From contig OY969916.1 of the NCBI GenBank assembly GCA_963704535.1, positions 8,432,001-8,496,000 of the forward strand: a stretch of 64,000 nt of DNA, read 5' to 3'. The position numbers and the translations under genes were made by a program. The stretch is from G963704535 sp963704535. GTDB taxonomy: Bacteria; Chloroflexota; Chloroflexia; Chloroflexales; Roseiflexaceae. This document shows, in pieces, positions 27,401-38,816 of the stretch. The notes beneath the pieces were generated by a model. The model did not search any database, had not been told where the DNA came from, and was given only the letters and a program-made list of their open reading frames with translations. Position 1 is the stretch's first letter; each line of letters starts with the position of its first letter.

Positions 27401-28076
27401 CTTCACGGTTTGGGATACCGGCATCGGGATCGCGCCGGAGGATCAGGGCCGGCTATTCAAGCCATTCGAGCAGCTCGACAGCAGCCTGGCGCGCCAGTAC
27501 GCCGGTACTGGGCTGGGGCTGGCGCTGGTTTCCAGCATGGTTGGGCTGCACGGCGGCAGCGTCAGGGTCGAGAGCGAGGTCGGCTATGGCAGCACCTTCA
27601 TCGTGGAGTTGCCCTGGCGGGCCGCGCCCCGGTCGCCGGCAGACGGCGCAGTGGCAGATGCAAGGCCCAGCGCAGCACCGAAACCGGCGCCGGAGCGGGC
27701 GGCAAGCGCGCCGCTGATTCTGCTGGCGGAAGACAACGAGCTGAACATCATCACATTGTCGGACTACCTGGAGAGTAAGGGCTACCGGGTGGCGTTAGCG
27801 CGCAACGGTCGCGAGGCGCTCGTGCAGGCGCGCGAGACGCGACCGGCGCTGATTCTGATGGACAGCCAGATGCCGGAGATGGATGGGCTGGAGGCGATCC
27901 GCCGCATCCGCGCCGACGCCGACCTGGCGGCCATCCAGATCATCGCGCTGACGGCGATGGCCATGCCCGAAGACCGCGAGCGCTGCCTGGTGGCCGGCGC
28001 GAACGCATACCTGAGCAAGCCCGTCAGTTTGCAGAATCTGGTCGCCGCGATTGAGACCCATCTCGGCCGGGTGTGA
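24414..28076 (+). CDS. hybrid sensor histidine kinase, GAF-PAS-GAF-PAS-GAF-HisKA-HATPase-REC
   Basis: A 1220-residue cytosolic hybrid kinase without membrane segments. In order: GAF (about 20-165), PAS (about 195-310, DSIPDYIYFKDATGRF), coiled coil (310-365), GAF (375-515), PAS (535-650), GAF (670-825), HisKA with phospho-acceptor His 852 in MSHELRTPLNAI, HATPase_c (NAVKFTP, DTGIGIAPEDQ, GTGLGLALV), and a C-terminal receiver with Asp 1150 in LMDSQMPEMDG and Lys in LSKPVS. It likely integrates several soluble signals (redox, light or small ligands) and phosphorylates its own receiver. The start is not supported by a clear ribosome site. The response regulator at 30931, beyond lon, is a possible partner. 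Confidence 0.9.
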   Translation: MVCALEARFPPSKSARIEALRRCQILDTDPQLAFDDLVRLAAQICGTPIALISLVDTSRLWFKARVGVAMAEVPRDRTGCTHTIQQPDILVVPDMLADERFRDSPLAGSGAPSRFYAGVPLVTPGGHAIGALCVQDYMPRDISPDQAAALQALGRQVMDQIALRQRIADLEQTVAERERFEAELAYERDLLHTLMDSIPDYIYFKDATGRFTRSNRAHTQLLGFQDASQVIGKTTLDLFESQSAHEAYADDLRLIQTGQPVVDVVHHSEIRDSDLRWYSTTKAPIKDKDGQVIGLIGISRNITRRMNAEEQIRELNAQLEAVNRELNTRLEAAIGELEAELGLRGRLTEELRRQHEYLAALHETGLGLMNRLELNDLLEAIIVRAAGLLGTPDGFIGIPDETDDQLIRCIGIGAVSSQSTTSRITRGTGVAGRIWATGQPLVVNHYDTWEGRMEQIPAGIYHSVVGVPLTSGQQVVGVLSLTHTEPGRTFTDDQVTLLVRFAHLASIALDNAQLYTAAQRELAERRKVEATLRESETRLRLVMRQMPAALWTTDRDLLITSSTGALTESLRGAPKTRPERSLWDYFQTDDRSFPPIASHFRALMGESDTFETTWQGYTVQGHVEPFLDSEGQIIGCIAVGLDITEGKRAAEQVKRLDDQRKRLFEISQSILATLEFDEVVQQILHTLKDLLNHEICALFWPDGEAGALRPLVLSEHEGITQEVANVWSMPSGPGLIKLVIETGKGMIANNVQDDPRSIIRKDLTLKRVFPDPTIHTMIVPVGPKERTLGVLAVLRFDDPPFTQDEFELVQMFFNQTALALENARLFQQVKQSEAALAQAVRHKDEFLATMSHELRTPLNAILGMSEALQEQIYGPLNPRQRKTIAIVEESGRHLLALINDILDLSKIGAGKLELEITPVAVEPLARASLRLIEEAADKKQITIITDFDRAVGDILADERRLKQILVNLLNNAVKFTPKGGTIGLEVAGDTANQVLRFTVWDTGIGIAPEDQGRLFKPFEQLDSSLARQYAGTGLGLALVSSMVGLHGGSVRVESEVGYGSTFIVELPWRAAPRSPADGAVADARPSAAPKPAPERAASAPLILLAEDNELNIITLSDYLESKGYRVALARNGREALVQARETRPALILMDSQMPEMDGLEAIRRIRADADLAAIQIIALTAMAMPEDRERCLVAGANAYLSKPVSLQNLVAAIETHLGRV

Positions 28077-28100
28077 TAGGCAAGGTTGTCTCTCCGCCGC

Positions 28101-30792
<2,692 letters not shown>

Positions 30793-30826
30793 GCGTACCT
30801 CCATTATGGAGATGAGAGAATGGAGG

Positions 30827-30856
30827 ATTATAGCATTCGTCCGAGGAGTGGGGCAA
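30827..30856 (-). promoter_or_regulatory. promoter of lon
   Basis: On the minus strand: TTGCCC, 18 bases, TATAAT, with an extended TGC immediately before the -10. It lies about 35 bases before the GTG start. No CIRCE or other heat-shock operator was seen. Confidence 0.6.
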
Positions 30857-30930
30857 ATAAGCGGGTGAAATGTGAAACGTGAAACGTGAAGCGTGAAGTA
30901 CGAAGCGTGTTACGTTATCTTGTCATCTTG

Positions 30931-31350
30931 TCACTCGTCGCTCTTGCGAATCGCGCCGCCCTTCTCGCTGGCGTTCATCGACAGGAGCATGCGAACGGTG
31001 TTGACGAACTCCTCGATGATGAACGGCTTGGCGATGAAGCGGGTGACGCCGATCGTACGGGCTTCGCGACGGATCTGGGCCGAGTCGTGAGCCGTAAACA
31101 GCACGGTCGGCGCGGTCACGCCCTGCTGCTTCAGATCGCCGATCAGCCCCAGGCCGCTTCTGCCGCGCAGGTTAAAGTCGGTCAGCAGCAGGTCGTAGGG
31201 CTCGCGCTCCCACAGCTCCAGCCCTTCCTCGGCCGAGAGCGCCTGGTCCAAATGGTAGGGCAGGCCAAGCTCGTGCATCGCGAGCGCCAGGACCTTGGAG
31301 ATGCTGCTGTCGTCCTCGACCAGGAGGATGCGGAGCGTTCGTATTGTCAT
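30931..31350 (-). CDS. single-domain response regulator
   Basis: A 139-residue CheY-like receiver with no output domain. The acidic pocket is in ILLVEDDSS, the phospho-acceptor Asp is in LLLTDFNLRG, Thr in VLFTAHDS, and Lys in FIAKPFIIEEF. The last 15 residues are a charged tail. It could relay phosphate from the hybrid kinase at 24414 or act as an allosteric regulator. The ribosome site is weak (AGAAAG). The gap between this stop and lon (about 30806-30930) is filled with GTGAAAC-type repeats. Confidence 0.9.
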   Translation of the reverse strand: MTIRTLRILLVEDDSSISKVLALAMHELGLPYHLDQALSAEEGLELWEREPYDLLLTDFNLRGRSGLGLIGDLKQQGVTAPTVLFTAHDSAQIRREARTIGVTRFIAKPFIIEEFVNTVRMLLSMNASEKGGAIRKSDE

Positions 31351-31376
31351 GGGCGTCTTTCTGAATCGTAGCTACC

Positions 31377-31586
31377 ATGGTCCCCTCAAAAGAGGAAGTG
31401 TATGGTACCATACGACAGACAATCGCTGCAAATAACAGTTTTCTTATTGGGGCAGGCGATGTCGTGCTGCTGAATGACCCGTACCTGGGCGGTACGCATC
31501 TACCAGATCTAACGACCGTCGCGGCGGTTTTCGTCCATGATCGGCGCGTTGGATATACGGCGACGCGCGTACACCGATACGAATAG
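31377..31586 (+). pseudogene. hyuB (N-methylhydantoinase B / acetone carboxylase alpha-like) relic
   Basis: A 69-codon open frame encoding an internal piece of the HyuB family: GDVVLLNDPYLGGTHLPDLT and FVHDRRVGYTATRVH match the conserved hydantoinase B core that normally reads NDPY.GGTHLPD and G..A.R.HH. The intact enzyme is over 500 residues, so this is an isolated fragment. There is no ribosome site. It ends seven bases before the carotenoid gene. It is probably a remnant of a deleted gene rather than a functional small protein. Confidence 0.65.
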
Positions 31587-31592
31587 CCACCC

Positions 31593-32666
31593 ATGAGACG
31601 CTTCCTCCAATGGCTCGCCCTAGCGCTGTTTTTGCTCTACCTAGCCGTGTTCCCCGGCTCGACGATCACCGTGGCGCTCGATCGGGTGCCGGCGTGGGGC
31701 GAGTGGATGGGCAACGCGCTGCTCCTGGTGCAGGGTGCCAGCGTCCTGTGCTGGCTACTGGGGAACTACGGGCGGCGCGGGGCGCTGGTCGCGCTGTCGG
31801 TCTTCACGCTCGCCTGGGGCGCCGAGCATATCGGCGTGACAACCGGCCGACCGTTCGGCAGCTATCGCTACACTGAGGCGCTTCAGCCGCAGTTGCTCGG
31901 CGTCGTCCCGCTGGCGATCCCGTTCGCATGGCTGATGGTGGCAGTGGGGGCGTGGCAACTGGCGACGATCGCCGACCACCGACCACCGACCACCGACCAC
32001 CGACCACCGACCGCCGACGGGGAGAGGAGGAGAGGGGGAGAGGGGGAGACGGCCAAATCTCCAATCTCCAATCTCCAATCTCCATCCTCCATCCTCCATC
32101 CTCGATGGCCCGTGGTCGTGATCGCGGCGACGCTGGTGCTGCTGCTGGATATGCAGATCGAGACGGTGGCCACGGCGATCAATCGCTACTGGGCCTGGCT
32201 CGACAGCGGCCCGTACTACGCCGTCCCGACGGCGAACTTCGTGGCCTGGTGGGTGGTCGGGGGCGCATTGGCGCTGGTGGTGGCGCGGGGGCTGGGGCGA
32301 GAACAGAGAACAGAGAACAAAGAACAAAGAACAAAGAACAAAATGTCGCAGAGCATAGACGATGGATTACGCAACACGCAACACGCAACACGCAACACGC
32401 AACACGCAACACGTTTCACGCAACACGTTTCACGCAACACGCAACACGCAACACGTTTCACGCAACACGTTTCACGCATTCAAGCGTTGATCCCAGCCAC
32501 GCTCTACCTGTTGAGTACGGCCATGTTCAGCGTCGTCAACCTGGCGCGCGGCTATAGCGTGGCGGGGCTGATCGGCGTGATGATGCTGGTTGTGGCGGCG
32601 CTCATGGCCGGTCGGGCGCGTCGCGCCCCGGCAGCAGGCCGCGTAGCGCGTCAAATATCCGATTGA
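31593..32666 (+). CDS. carotenoid biosynthesis protein, CruF/DUF422 family, with two repeat insertions
   Basis: A 357-residue membrane protein. The DUF422 signature is clear: EHIGVTTGRPFGSYRYTE near residue 78, followed by LLGVVPLAIPFAW. CruF-type proteins hydrate the psi-end of carotenes (1',2'-hydratase) in carotenoid glycoside synthesis. About seven helices are visible. Two low-complexity inserts sit in loops: residues ~127-168 (DHRPPTTDHRPPT.., GGEGET, SPISNLQSP) and ~236-303 (EQRTENKEQRTK.., NTQHATRNTQHAT..). Both are in frame and encoded by short tandem repeats. Without them the length is close to 250, normal for the family. It converges on the acyltransferase and overlaps its 3' end by 65 bases. 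Confidence 0.8.
   Translation: MRRFLQWLALALFLLYLAVFPGSTITVALDRVPAWGEWMGNALLLVQGASVLCWLLGNYGRRGALVALSVFTLAWGAEHIGVTTGRPFGSYRYTEALQPQLLGVVPLAIPFAWLMVAVGAWQLATIADHRPPTTDHRPPTADGERRRGGEGETAKSPISNLQSPSSILHPRWPVVVIAATLVLLLDMQIETVATAINRYWAWLDSGPYYAVPTANFVAWWVVGGALALVVARGLGREQRTENKEQRTKNKMSQSIDDGLRNTQHATRNTQHATRFTQHVSRNTQHATRFTQHVSRIQALIPATLYLLSTAMFSVVNLARGYSVAGLIGVMMLVVAALMAGRARRAPAAGRVARQISD
31971..32105. repeat. composite short-repeat block inside carotenoid gene
   Basis: In order: CCACCGA heptamers (about 6), GACGGGGAGAGGAGGAGAGG-type G/A repeats, AATCTCC heptamers (about 4), CATCCTC heptamers (about 3). Same order as the lon block in its coding direction. Confidence 0.9.
32298..32482. repeat. 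GAACAAA, ACACGCA and CACGTTTCACGCAA repeats inside carotenoid gene
   Basis: GAACAGA/GAACAAA heptamers, then ACACGCA heptamers, then a 14-15 base unit combining CACGTTT and CACGCAA. All are in frame within a cytosolic or periplasmic loop between helices. Confidence 0.9.
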
Positions 32667-33375
32667 CGCCGGCGCGTCCATGCAGCAGCACCTGGTACCC
32701 GGCCAGGTCGCCGGTGCTGACCTCGGCGTGCAGGGCATCGGTGGCCGAAGTCAGCCGCCGGCCGACCTCGTCGGTCAGCGCGCGGGAGCCGGCGCCGACC
32801 GGTGCGTAGTGGGGCGGCCCGGCCCTGATGAACGCCTCGGGCCGCTGCTCGTTGCGGAACTCGTAGCGTAGCGCCACCGGCCAGAGCGTCGCGCCGCCGG
32901 CCCGCCCCGCGATTTGCGCGACGCCTGGGTAGATCACCAGCGGCCGGCGGTCGTTAGGCGTAAGCTCGCCCTGGGGAAAGATCCACAGGGCGCGGTCGCG
33001 CCGCCCGGCCAGCAGCCGGCCGATGTAGATCAGCGAGCGAAGGGCCGCTCGCGGATTCCCCCGATCGACCGAGAAGCAGCCGCACCACACGAAGAAGACG
33101 TAGCGCTGAAGCTGAAGCTCGTCCATCATCAGGTAGCTGCGGAAGCGCCGGCGCAAAACCTCGCGGCTCAGAACGAAGGCCATGTAGCCATCCCACCAGG
33201 AGGGGTGGTTGAGATAGGCGATCAGCGGCCCGTCGGCGGGGTGCGGCAGCGGCCCGACAGTCTTCAGCCACACCCGGTCAAAATGCGACCAGAGACTCCA
33301 GCGCACCAGAAAGCGGTAGACCAGCTCCTCTCCGACGGCGCTGTGGCGTGCGGGGATGGCCGGCTGGATCTCCAA
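32602..33375 (-). CDS. 1-acyl-glycerol-3-phosphate acyltransferase-like (PlsC/CruD-type)
   Basis: A 257-residue glycerolipid-type acyltransferase. The catalytic block is NHPSWWDGY (H-x4-D type), then CFSVDRG, and IFPQGELTP as the substrate-binding block. Next to a CruF-type gene it may acylate a carotenoid glycoside, as CruD does, or it may act in phospholipid synthesis; both are inference. The TTG at 33375 is the only start before the conserved region and overlaps an AATCTCC-type repeat, so the exact start is uncertain. It begins three bases after the stop of the CDF gene and is probably co-transcribed with it. Confidence 0.75.
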   Translation of the reverse strand: MEIQPAIPARHSAVGEELVYRFLVRWSLWSHFDRVWLKTVGPLPHPADGPLIAYLNHPSWWDGYMAFVLSREVLRRRFRSYLMMDELQLQRYVFFVWCGCFSVDRGNPRAALRSLIYIGRLLAGRRDRALWIFPQGELTPNDRRPLVIYPGVAQIAGRAGGATLWPVALRYEFRNEQRPEAFIRAGPPHYAPVGAGSRALTDEVGRRLTSATDALHAEVSTGDLAGYQVLLHGRAGVNRIFDALRGLLPGRDAPDRP

Positions 33376-33378
33376 TCT

Positions 33379-34527
33379 CTAATCTCCAACCCCGATCAGC
33401 TTGTGATGCGCCGTCAGCTCGTGCGGGTCGGCGCCGCCGTGGCCGCAGGGATCGACATGGACCTGGATGACCGAGAGGCGCGACTGGTCGTGGAACAGGG
33501 CGTGGCGCACCTGCTCGGCGATCTGGTGGCTCTCGCGCGTCGGGAGATCCTCGTTGACGACGATATGAAGCTCGGCCTGGAGCGCGTGCCCGAACCAGCG
33601 CACACGGACGCTATGCACCTCGATGACGCCGGGCGTCGCGGCGGCCGTCCGCTCGAGCGCATCGGTCAGCTCCGGGTCCACCGCGTCCATCAGCCGGTGC
33701 CACATCGTCACCGCCGTGTCCTTGACAATGAACAGGATCGCCAGCGTGATCAGCAGGCCGATCAGCGGGTCGGCCAGCGGGAAGCCGAAGAAGCTGCCCA
33801 GCGCCCCCAGCAGCACCGCCAGCGAAGTCAGCCCGTCGGCGCGCGCATGCTGGCCATCGGCGATCAGGGCCGCCGAGCCGATCTCGCGACCGACCCGGAT
33901 GCGGAGGAAGGCCACCGCCTCGTTGCCGAAGAAGCCAATGATCGCCGCTGCTATCACCCAGCCGAGGTTGTTGAGCGGCTGGGGATCGATGAACTTGCGG
34001 TAGCTCTCGTAGCCGGCCACCACTGCGCTGGCGAAGATCATCACAACGATGATCACCCCGGCGACATCCTCGGCCCGGCCGTAGCCATAGGTGTAGCGGC
34101 GGGTGGCGGCGCGCCGGCCCAGCACAAACGCGATCCAGAGCGGCACGGCGGTCAGGGCGTCCGAGAAGTTGTGGATGGTGTCGGCCAGCAGCGCCACACT
34201 GCCGCTGATCATGACGATCACAAGCTGGAACACAGCCGTGGCCCCCAGCCCCAGCAGCGAGACCTTCAGCGCCCAGATGCCGCGCTCGCTGCCTTCGAGC
34301 GCCGCGTCGATGCGTGCCTCGCCGTGGGTGTGGCCATGCCCGAACGGCAGCATCTCGCGTAGCCAGCCGAGCGGGCCGTGGTCGTGGTCGTGGTCGTGCG
34401 CGTCAGGGTGCGGGTGGTCGTGGTCGTGGTCGTGCGCGTCAGGGTGCGGGTGGTCGTGGTCGTGGTCGTGGTCGTGCGCGTCAGGGTGCGGGTGGTCGTG
34501 GTCGCTGGCGTGCTCGTGCTGCTCCAT
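33379..34527 (-). CDS. cation diffusion facilitator with His-rich N-terminal repeats
   Basis: A CDF metal/proton antiporter, about 382 residues, exporting Zn, Cd or Co. The N-terminal 55 residues are a His/Asp repeat (HDHDHDHPHPDAHDH, three units) that should bind metal. Six helices follow, with the site-A motif pair in ALLADTIHNFSDAL (H, D) and ALIADGQHARADGLTS (H, D). A C-terminal cytosolic ferredoxin-like domain ends the protein (VHSVRVRWFGHALQAELHIVV). The start at 34527 (MEQHEH) has AAGGA eight bases upstream, better than the ATG at 34545. It is the first gene of a pair with the acyltransferase. Confidence 0.9.
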   Translation of the reverse strand: MEQHEHASDHDHPHPDAHDHDHDHDHPHPDAHDHDHDHPHPDAHDHDHDHGPLGWLREMLPFGHGHTHGEARIDAALEGSERGIWALKVSLLGLGATAVFQLVIVMISGSVALLADTIHNFSDALTAVPLWIAFVLGRRAATRRYTYGYGRAEDVAGVIIVVMIFASAVVAGYESYRKFIDPQPLNNLGWVIAAAIIGFFGNEAVAFLRIRVGREIGSAALIADGQHARADGLTSLAVLLGALGSFFGFPLADPLIGLLITLAILFIVKDTAVTMWHRLMDAVDPELTDALERTAAATPGVIEVHSVRVRWFGHALQAELHIVVNEDLPTRESHQIAEQVRHALFHDQSRLSVIQVHVDPCGHGGADPHELTAHHKLIGVGD

Positions 34528-34650
34528 GGCCGTTTCCTTGCCCATTCATTTATCAAGTCCGTTGTGGTCACTCTAGCTTATAGCCTGTGTGGCGTCCTGT
34601 CAAACAGCTAGTTGCGCTTCCTCAAGCTATCACATACCATATCGTTCCGA

Positions 34651-34698
34651 GAAAGAGGAGTTCAAGAGGGCCGCCCCTCAAGAATCCTCTTTCCACTT
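34651..34698. repeat. nested palindromic element, copy G
   Basis: AAAGAGGAGTTCAAGAGGG-CCG-CCCCTCAAGAATCCTCTTT; an imperfect stem of about 17 bp between the divergent CDF and chrA genes. Confidence 0.75.
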
Positions 34699-34757
34699 CG
34701 GCTCATAGGCGAGACAACGTCCTCTTTAACAATTTCTAGGAATCAGGAGCTACTTGA

Positions 34758-35979
34758 ATGGTCACGTCTGTGGATGAAATCGATGTCGTCGCCGTACCAC
34801 GTCAGTCATACCTGCGGCTGTTTCTGCGGTTCCTGCGCTTCGGGCTGCTGGCGTGGGGCGGGCCGGTGGCGCAGATCGCCATGATCCGGCAGGAGCTGGT
34901 CGAAGAGGAGCGCTGGATCTCGCGCGAGCGCTTCAACCGCGTGCTGGCGCTTTACCAGGCGCTGCCGGGGCCGGAGGCGCACGAGCTGTGCGTCTACTTC
35001 GGGTTTCTGGCGCGGGGTCGCGTGGGCGGGCTGCTGGCCGGGCTCGGCTTTATGCTGCCCGGCCTGCTGCTGATGCTGCTGCTCTCCTGGTTCTACGTCG
35101 CCTTTGGCCTGGCGTCGCCGTTGTTCGCCGCCGTGTTCTACGGCTTCCAGGCCGCCGTCGCCGCATTGATCGTGCGCGCGGTCCACCGCATCGGCCAGCA
35201 CGCGCTGCTCGACCGCTGGCTGTGGGGCATCGCCATCCTGGCCGGGGTGGCGCAGTGGCTGGGTGCGCCGTTTCTACTCGACTCTGATCCTGGCTGGGGC
35301 GATCTATCTGCTGCACCGGCGCGGCCAGGGCGCGCTGGCCGTCGCGCTCGGCGCGGTGCTGCTGGCAGCGGCGGCGATCTTCGCACTGAACCTGTTCGGC
35401 GTGGCGCCGGCCCTTGCGGCCCCGCAGGCCGGCGCGCCGGCACGTGGCGCGCCCTCGCTACCGGAGCTGCTCGGCTCCGGCCTGCGCGCCGGCCTGCTGA
35501 CGTTCGGCGGCGCCTACACGGCCATCCCCATCCTCCAGCGTGACGCTGTCGCCACCGGCGGCTGGATGACCACCGGCCAGTTCCTCGATGGCCTGGCGCT
35601 CTCCGGCATCCTGCCCGCGCCGTTTATCATCTTCGCCACCTTCGTCGGCTACCTGGGCGGCGGGCTGCCGGGCGCCCTGGCGGTGACGCTGGGCGTCTTC
35701 GCCCCGGCGTTCGCCTTCACCTTGGTCGGCCACGATCTCCTGGAGCGGCTGATCGAGCGCGCCTCGATCCACGCCTTCCTCGACGGCATCACCGCCGGCG
35801 TGGTCGGCCTGATCGCCGCGACCACGCTGCGCCTGCTCGGCACCGCCATCCCCGATGCGCCGGCAGCGGCGATCTTCGCGCTGGCGCTGCTGGCGCTGTA
35901 CCGCTGGAAGGCCAAGGCGGCCGTCGCGGGCGTGATGCTGGGCGCGGGGGCGCTGGGGCTGCTCCTGTTCCGGGTCTAG
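34758..35979 (+). CDS. chrA: chromate transporter ChrA (two-domain), with +1 frameshift
   Basis: A CHR-family membrane protein of about 406 residues, expelling chromate with a proton-driven cycle. The N-terminal half has FGLLAWGGPVAQIAMI and PGPEAHELCVYFGF; the C-terminal half has LLTFGGAYTAIPILQRD and PAPFIIFATFVGY, the second copy of the duplicated domain. A one-base gain in the T-run at 35271-35273 breaks the frame: the first half ends LGAPF and the second frame continues FYSTLILAGAIYLLH. AGGAG nine bases upstream supports the start. Chromate specificity is a family inference. If the shift were real, two half-proteins would be made, and some ChrA proteins do work as paired halves. Confidence 0.85.
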
Positions 35980-36087
35980 CGCGCCGGCTGGGAATGCCTA
36001 TAGTCTTTCAGGATGCGAGAGCGCAAAGGGCCGGCCTTGCAGCAATGGTGTAATCAGCTCGTCGTCGAGTACCATGAGTGCGCGCGT

Positions 36088-36140
36088 GAAGTGGGGGCTT
36101 GGGGAGGGCCGCCCTCCCCAAGCCCCCACCCTCCACAGAT
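36088..36140. repeat. nested palindromic element, copy H (perfect 18-bp stem)
   Basis: 36091-36108 pairs perfectly with 36112-36129 around CCG, followed by CCTCCACAGAT. Between the convergent chrA and response-regulator genes, so it may also serve as a terminator, though there is no T-run. Confidence 0.8.
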
Positions 36141-36160
36141 GTTGGTCAAACTCAGGTCAC

Positions 36161-36601
36161 TTATGTGGCGTGTGAAAGGAGCTGGCTCGGCGCCGGCCGG
36201 GCCGGTTCGAGGGCCTGGCAGGCTGGTGCCAGGAGCGGGCCGAGCACCGTTGAGATCTGCTCCGGGGTGGTGGGCTTGGGCAGAAACGCGCTGGCACCCA
36301 GCGTCCTGACGAAGCAGGCGACATCCGGCTGGCTCGACATCAGAACCACCGGCGGCATGACAATCCCGGCAGCCCGGCTGCGGGCACGCAGGTGGCGGAT
36401 CACGTCGCCGCCGTTGATCGTGGGCAATTGGTAGTCGATCACCAGCAGGGCGAACGGGATCTCTTGGGACATGCTGAGTGCGGTGCTGCCGTCGGCAGCG
36501 GTGCTGATGCGGATCTGGGGGAAACAATCGCTGAGCAGGGTACAAAAGATTTCGCGATAGATCTGGTGATCATCGACCACCAGGACAGGGCTGGCCATCA
36601 T
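36161..36601 (-). CDS. single-domain response regulator
   Basis: A 146-residue receiver protein. The acidic pair is in VLVVDDHQIY, the phospho-acceptor Asp in LLVIDYQLP, Ser in VVLMSSQPD, and Lys in FLPKPTTPEQ. It ends with a short Pro/Ala tail and has no output domain. GAGGAG seven bases upstream supports the first of two adjacent ATGs. No kinase is adjacent, so it is an orphan regulator; the hybrid kinase at 24414 is the only kinase of that type in the window. Confidence 0.85.
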   Translation of the reverse strand: MMASPVLVVDDHQIYREIFCTLLSDCFPQIRISTAADGSTALSMSQEIPFALLVIDYQLPTINGGDVIRHLRARSRAAGIVMPPVVLMSSQPDVACFVRTLGASAFLPKPTTPEQISTVLGPLLAPACQALEPARPAPSQLLSHAT

Positions 36602-36762
36602 ATGAGCACTCCTCAGAACGTATGACGACGATGGTACCTAGTAGACCGCCGCCGCCTGCCGGATGGTATGTGCCGAACCTAACAGTATATTCATCAACGC
36701 ATCACGAGACTTTCGGATACAATATGCGCCGGAGCCTGCCCACATGACTGAGACACATCAAG

Positions 36763-38697
36763 ATGACGTTCCTTACTGGATTGAATGTGCAGCAACGCGA
36801 GGCGGTCACGGCGCCGATCGGGCCGGTGATGGTGCGCGCCGGCGCCGGCAGCGGCAAGACGCGCGTGCTGACGCTGCGGATCGCCTACCTGATCGAGCAT
36901 CAGCGCGTCGCCCCAGAGCACATCCTTGCGCTGACGTTCACGAACAAAGCGGCCAAAGAGATGCGCAACCGCCTACGCCCCTTGCTTGGCGCGCGCATGC
37001 GTGGCATCACGATGGGTACCTTTCACGCGGTCTGCTGCAAAATTCTGCGGGCCGATATCGCGGGGCGCATCGGCCATTACACGCCAGATTTCAGCATCTT
37101 TGCCGAGGATGAGCAATTGCAGATCGCCGTGCGCGCGCTGGAAGCGACCAAAGAGCGTCCTCCCGCCCTGCTGGAGCCGGATGATGTGCTACGGCGCATC
37201 TCGCGGGCGAAAAGCCGGTTGCTGACGCCACGCCTGATGGCGCGCCTGTGCCCGGACCCCCTCGATCGCTACGTCGCGGGGGTCTACCAGCGCTATCAGC
37301 GTGCGCTGGAGCGCGCCAATGCGCTCGACTTTGACGACATGATACTGCTCACGCATCGATTGTTCACGGAACACCCGGATGTGCTCGACGCGTACCAGGC
37401 GAAATTCCAGCACTGCCTGATCGATGAGTACCAGGATGTCGATAGCTCGCAGTATGCGCTGGTCGAGCTGGTATCGCGACCGAACGATGGGCGCCCCCGC
37501 TCACTGTTCGCCGTCGGCGATGGGATGCAGTCGATCTATGGCTTCCGAAATGCGGATTACACCATCATCGCGCGCTTCACCAATGACTTCCCTGAGGCGC
37601 GCGTGATCGAGCTGGCGACCAACTATCGCAGCCGCCAGGCGATTCTGGATGCCGCGTTCGCCGTCATCCGGCATAGCCGAACAGTTCCCTCCATGGCGCT
37701 GCAAGCGGCCTCTGGCGCCCGCCAGGGTGAGCGCTGCCTGATGATCTTCGATGCCAAAGATGGCCGTGATGAAGCTGAACAGATCGCCCGCGGCATCAAC
37801 GATCTCGTGCGACAGGGGCGCCACTACCGCGATATTGCGGTACTCTATCGGACCAAGCATATGAGCCGGCTGATCGAGACGGCATTGCGCCATGCCCACA
37901 TCCCGTACAGCATTCGCGGCGCTACCAGTTTCTACGATCGGGCGATCGTGCGCGATGCTTTAGCCTATTTGCGAGCCATTAATAACTCAAGCGACAGCAT
38001 GAGCCTATCGCGCATCGCCAATGTGCCCGCGCGCGGCCTGGGCGCGCAGTCCATGGCGCTGCTGTCCGCATACGCGGCGCAACACGACATCTCGCTCTCG
38101 GAGGCACTGGCGCGACCCGAGGCACAGGCGCAACTGTCACGAAAGGCAGCCGAAGGGGCGAAGCAACTGGCGGCGCTGCTGGCGCGCTGGCGCCGCTTCG
38201 CGGAGGGCAGCTTTACGCCCGATCATCTCCTGGCCGATGTCCTGGAGCGCAGCGGGTATATGGAGGCGCTCACGCAGCGCCTTGCGCCGGAGGAAGTGCC
38301 GGACGCGCGAGCGCATTTGCAGGAATTAATGGTGGCGGCCGAGGAGCACGATGCTCTCAGCAGCTTTCTCCAGGAGATCGCTCTGCTGACGAATATCGAT
38401 GAGAAGGAGGATGAGCGCGATCAGGTCCAACTCCTGACCATTCATGCCGCGAAGGGGCTGGAATGGCCGATCGTCTTCGTCACGGGCTTGGAGGAGGGCA
38501 CCCTGCCCCACGAGCGCAGCCTGGCCACGCAGGACGGCGTTGAGGAAGAGCGGCGTTTATGTTATGTGGCACTGACGCGCGCGGGCGAGAAGCTGTTTCT
38601 TTCGTGGGCTGCCGGGCGAAATCGAGGACAGCAGCTCAAGCCGTCGCGCTTCCTCGGCGAGATCGAGGCGTTTGGCCGCGAGCGAACGGCGCGATAG
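36763..38697 (+). CDS. UvrD/Rep/PcrA-type superfamily 1 DNA helicase
   Basis: A 644-residue ATP-dependent 3'-5' helicase for repair or fork restart. Motif I AGAGSGKT, Ia TFTNKAAKEM, II LIDEYQDVDSSQ, IV region TNYRSR, V LTIHAAKGLEW, VI CYVALTRA are all present. Motif III reads VGDGMQSIYGFRNAD, where the usual GDDDQSIY acidic pair is replaced by Gly-Met; the Gln is kept. It is shorter than typical PcrA (~720), lacking most of the C-terminal Tudor-like region. The ribosome site is weak (ATCAAG). Slightly lower GC than neighbours. It may be an accessory rather than the main UvrD. Confidence 0.85.
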   Translation: MTFLTGLNVQQREAVTAPIGPVMVRAGAGSGKTRVLTLRIAYLIEHQRVAPEHILALTFTNKAAKEMRNRLRPLLGARMRGITMGTFHAVCCKILRADIAGRIGHYTPDFSIFAEDEQLQIAVRALEATKERPPALLEPDDVLRRISRAKSRLLTPRLMARLCPDPLDRYVAGVYQRYQRALERANALDFDDMILLTHRLFTEHPDVLDAYQAKFQHCLIDEYQDVDSSQYALVELVSRPNDGRPRSLFAVGDGMQSIYGFRNADYTIIARFTNDFPEARVIELATNYRSRQAILDAAFAVIRHSRTVPSMALQAASGARQGERCLMIFDAKDGRDEAEQIARGINDLVRQGRHYRDIAVLYRTKHMSRLIETALRHAHIPYSIRGATSFYDRAIVRDALAYLRAINNSSDSMSLSRIANVPARGLGAQSMALLSAYAAQHDISLSEALARPEAQAQLSRKAAEGAKQLAALLARWRRFAEGSFTPDHLLADVLERSGYMEALTQRLAPEEVPDARAHLQELMVAAEEHDALSSFLQEIALLTNIDEKEDERDQVQLLTIHAAKGLEWPIVFVTGLEEGTLPHERSLATQDGVEEERRLCYVALTRAGEKLFLSWAAGRNRGQQLKPSRFLGEIEAFGRERTAR

Positions 38698-38816
38698 CAC
38701 GCTTGAGGTTGGTGAGTGCAGAATGGAACCATTGACGACAATGATCTCGTCGAGGGCGATATTGCATCTGTACGTTGCTCTTTGTTCTCTGTTCTCTGTT
38801 CTTTATTTGGATACAT

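Noticed and set aside
34314..34611. Plus-strand frames rich in Val and Arg
   Set aside because: Antisense to the His-rich repeat of the CDF transporter.
35263..35979. ChrA as a natural two-gene pair
   Set aside because: The second half has no ribosome site or start and the frames join through one T-run base, so a single gene is simpler.
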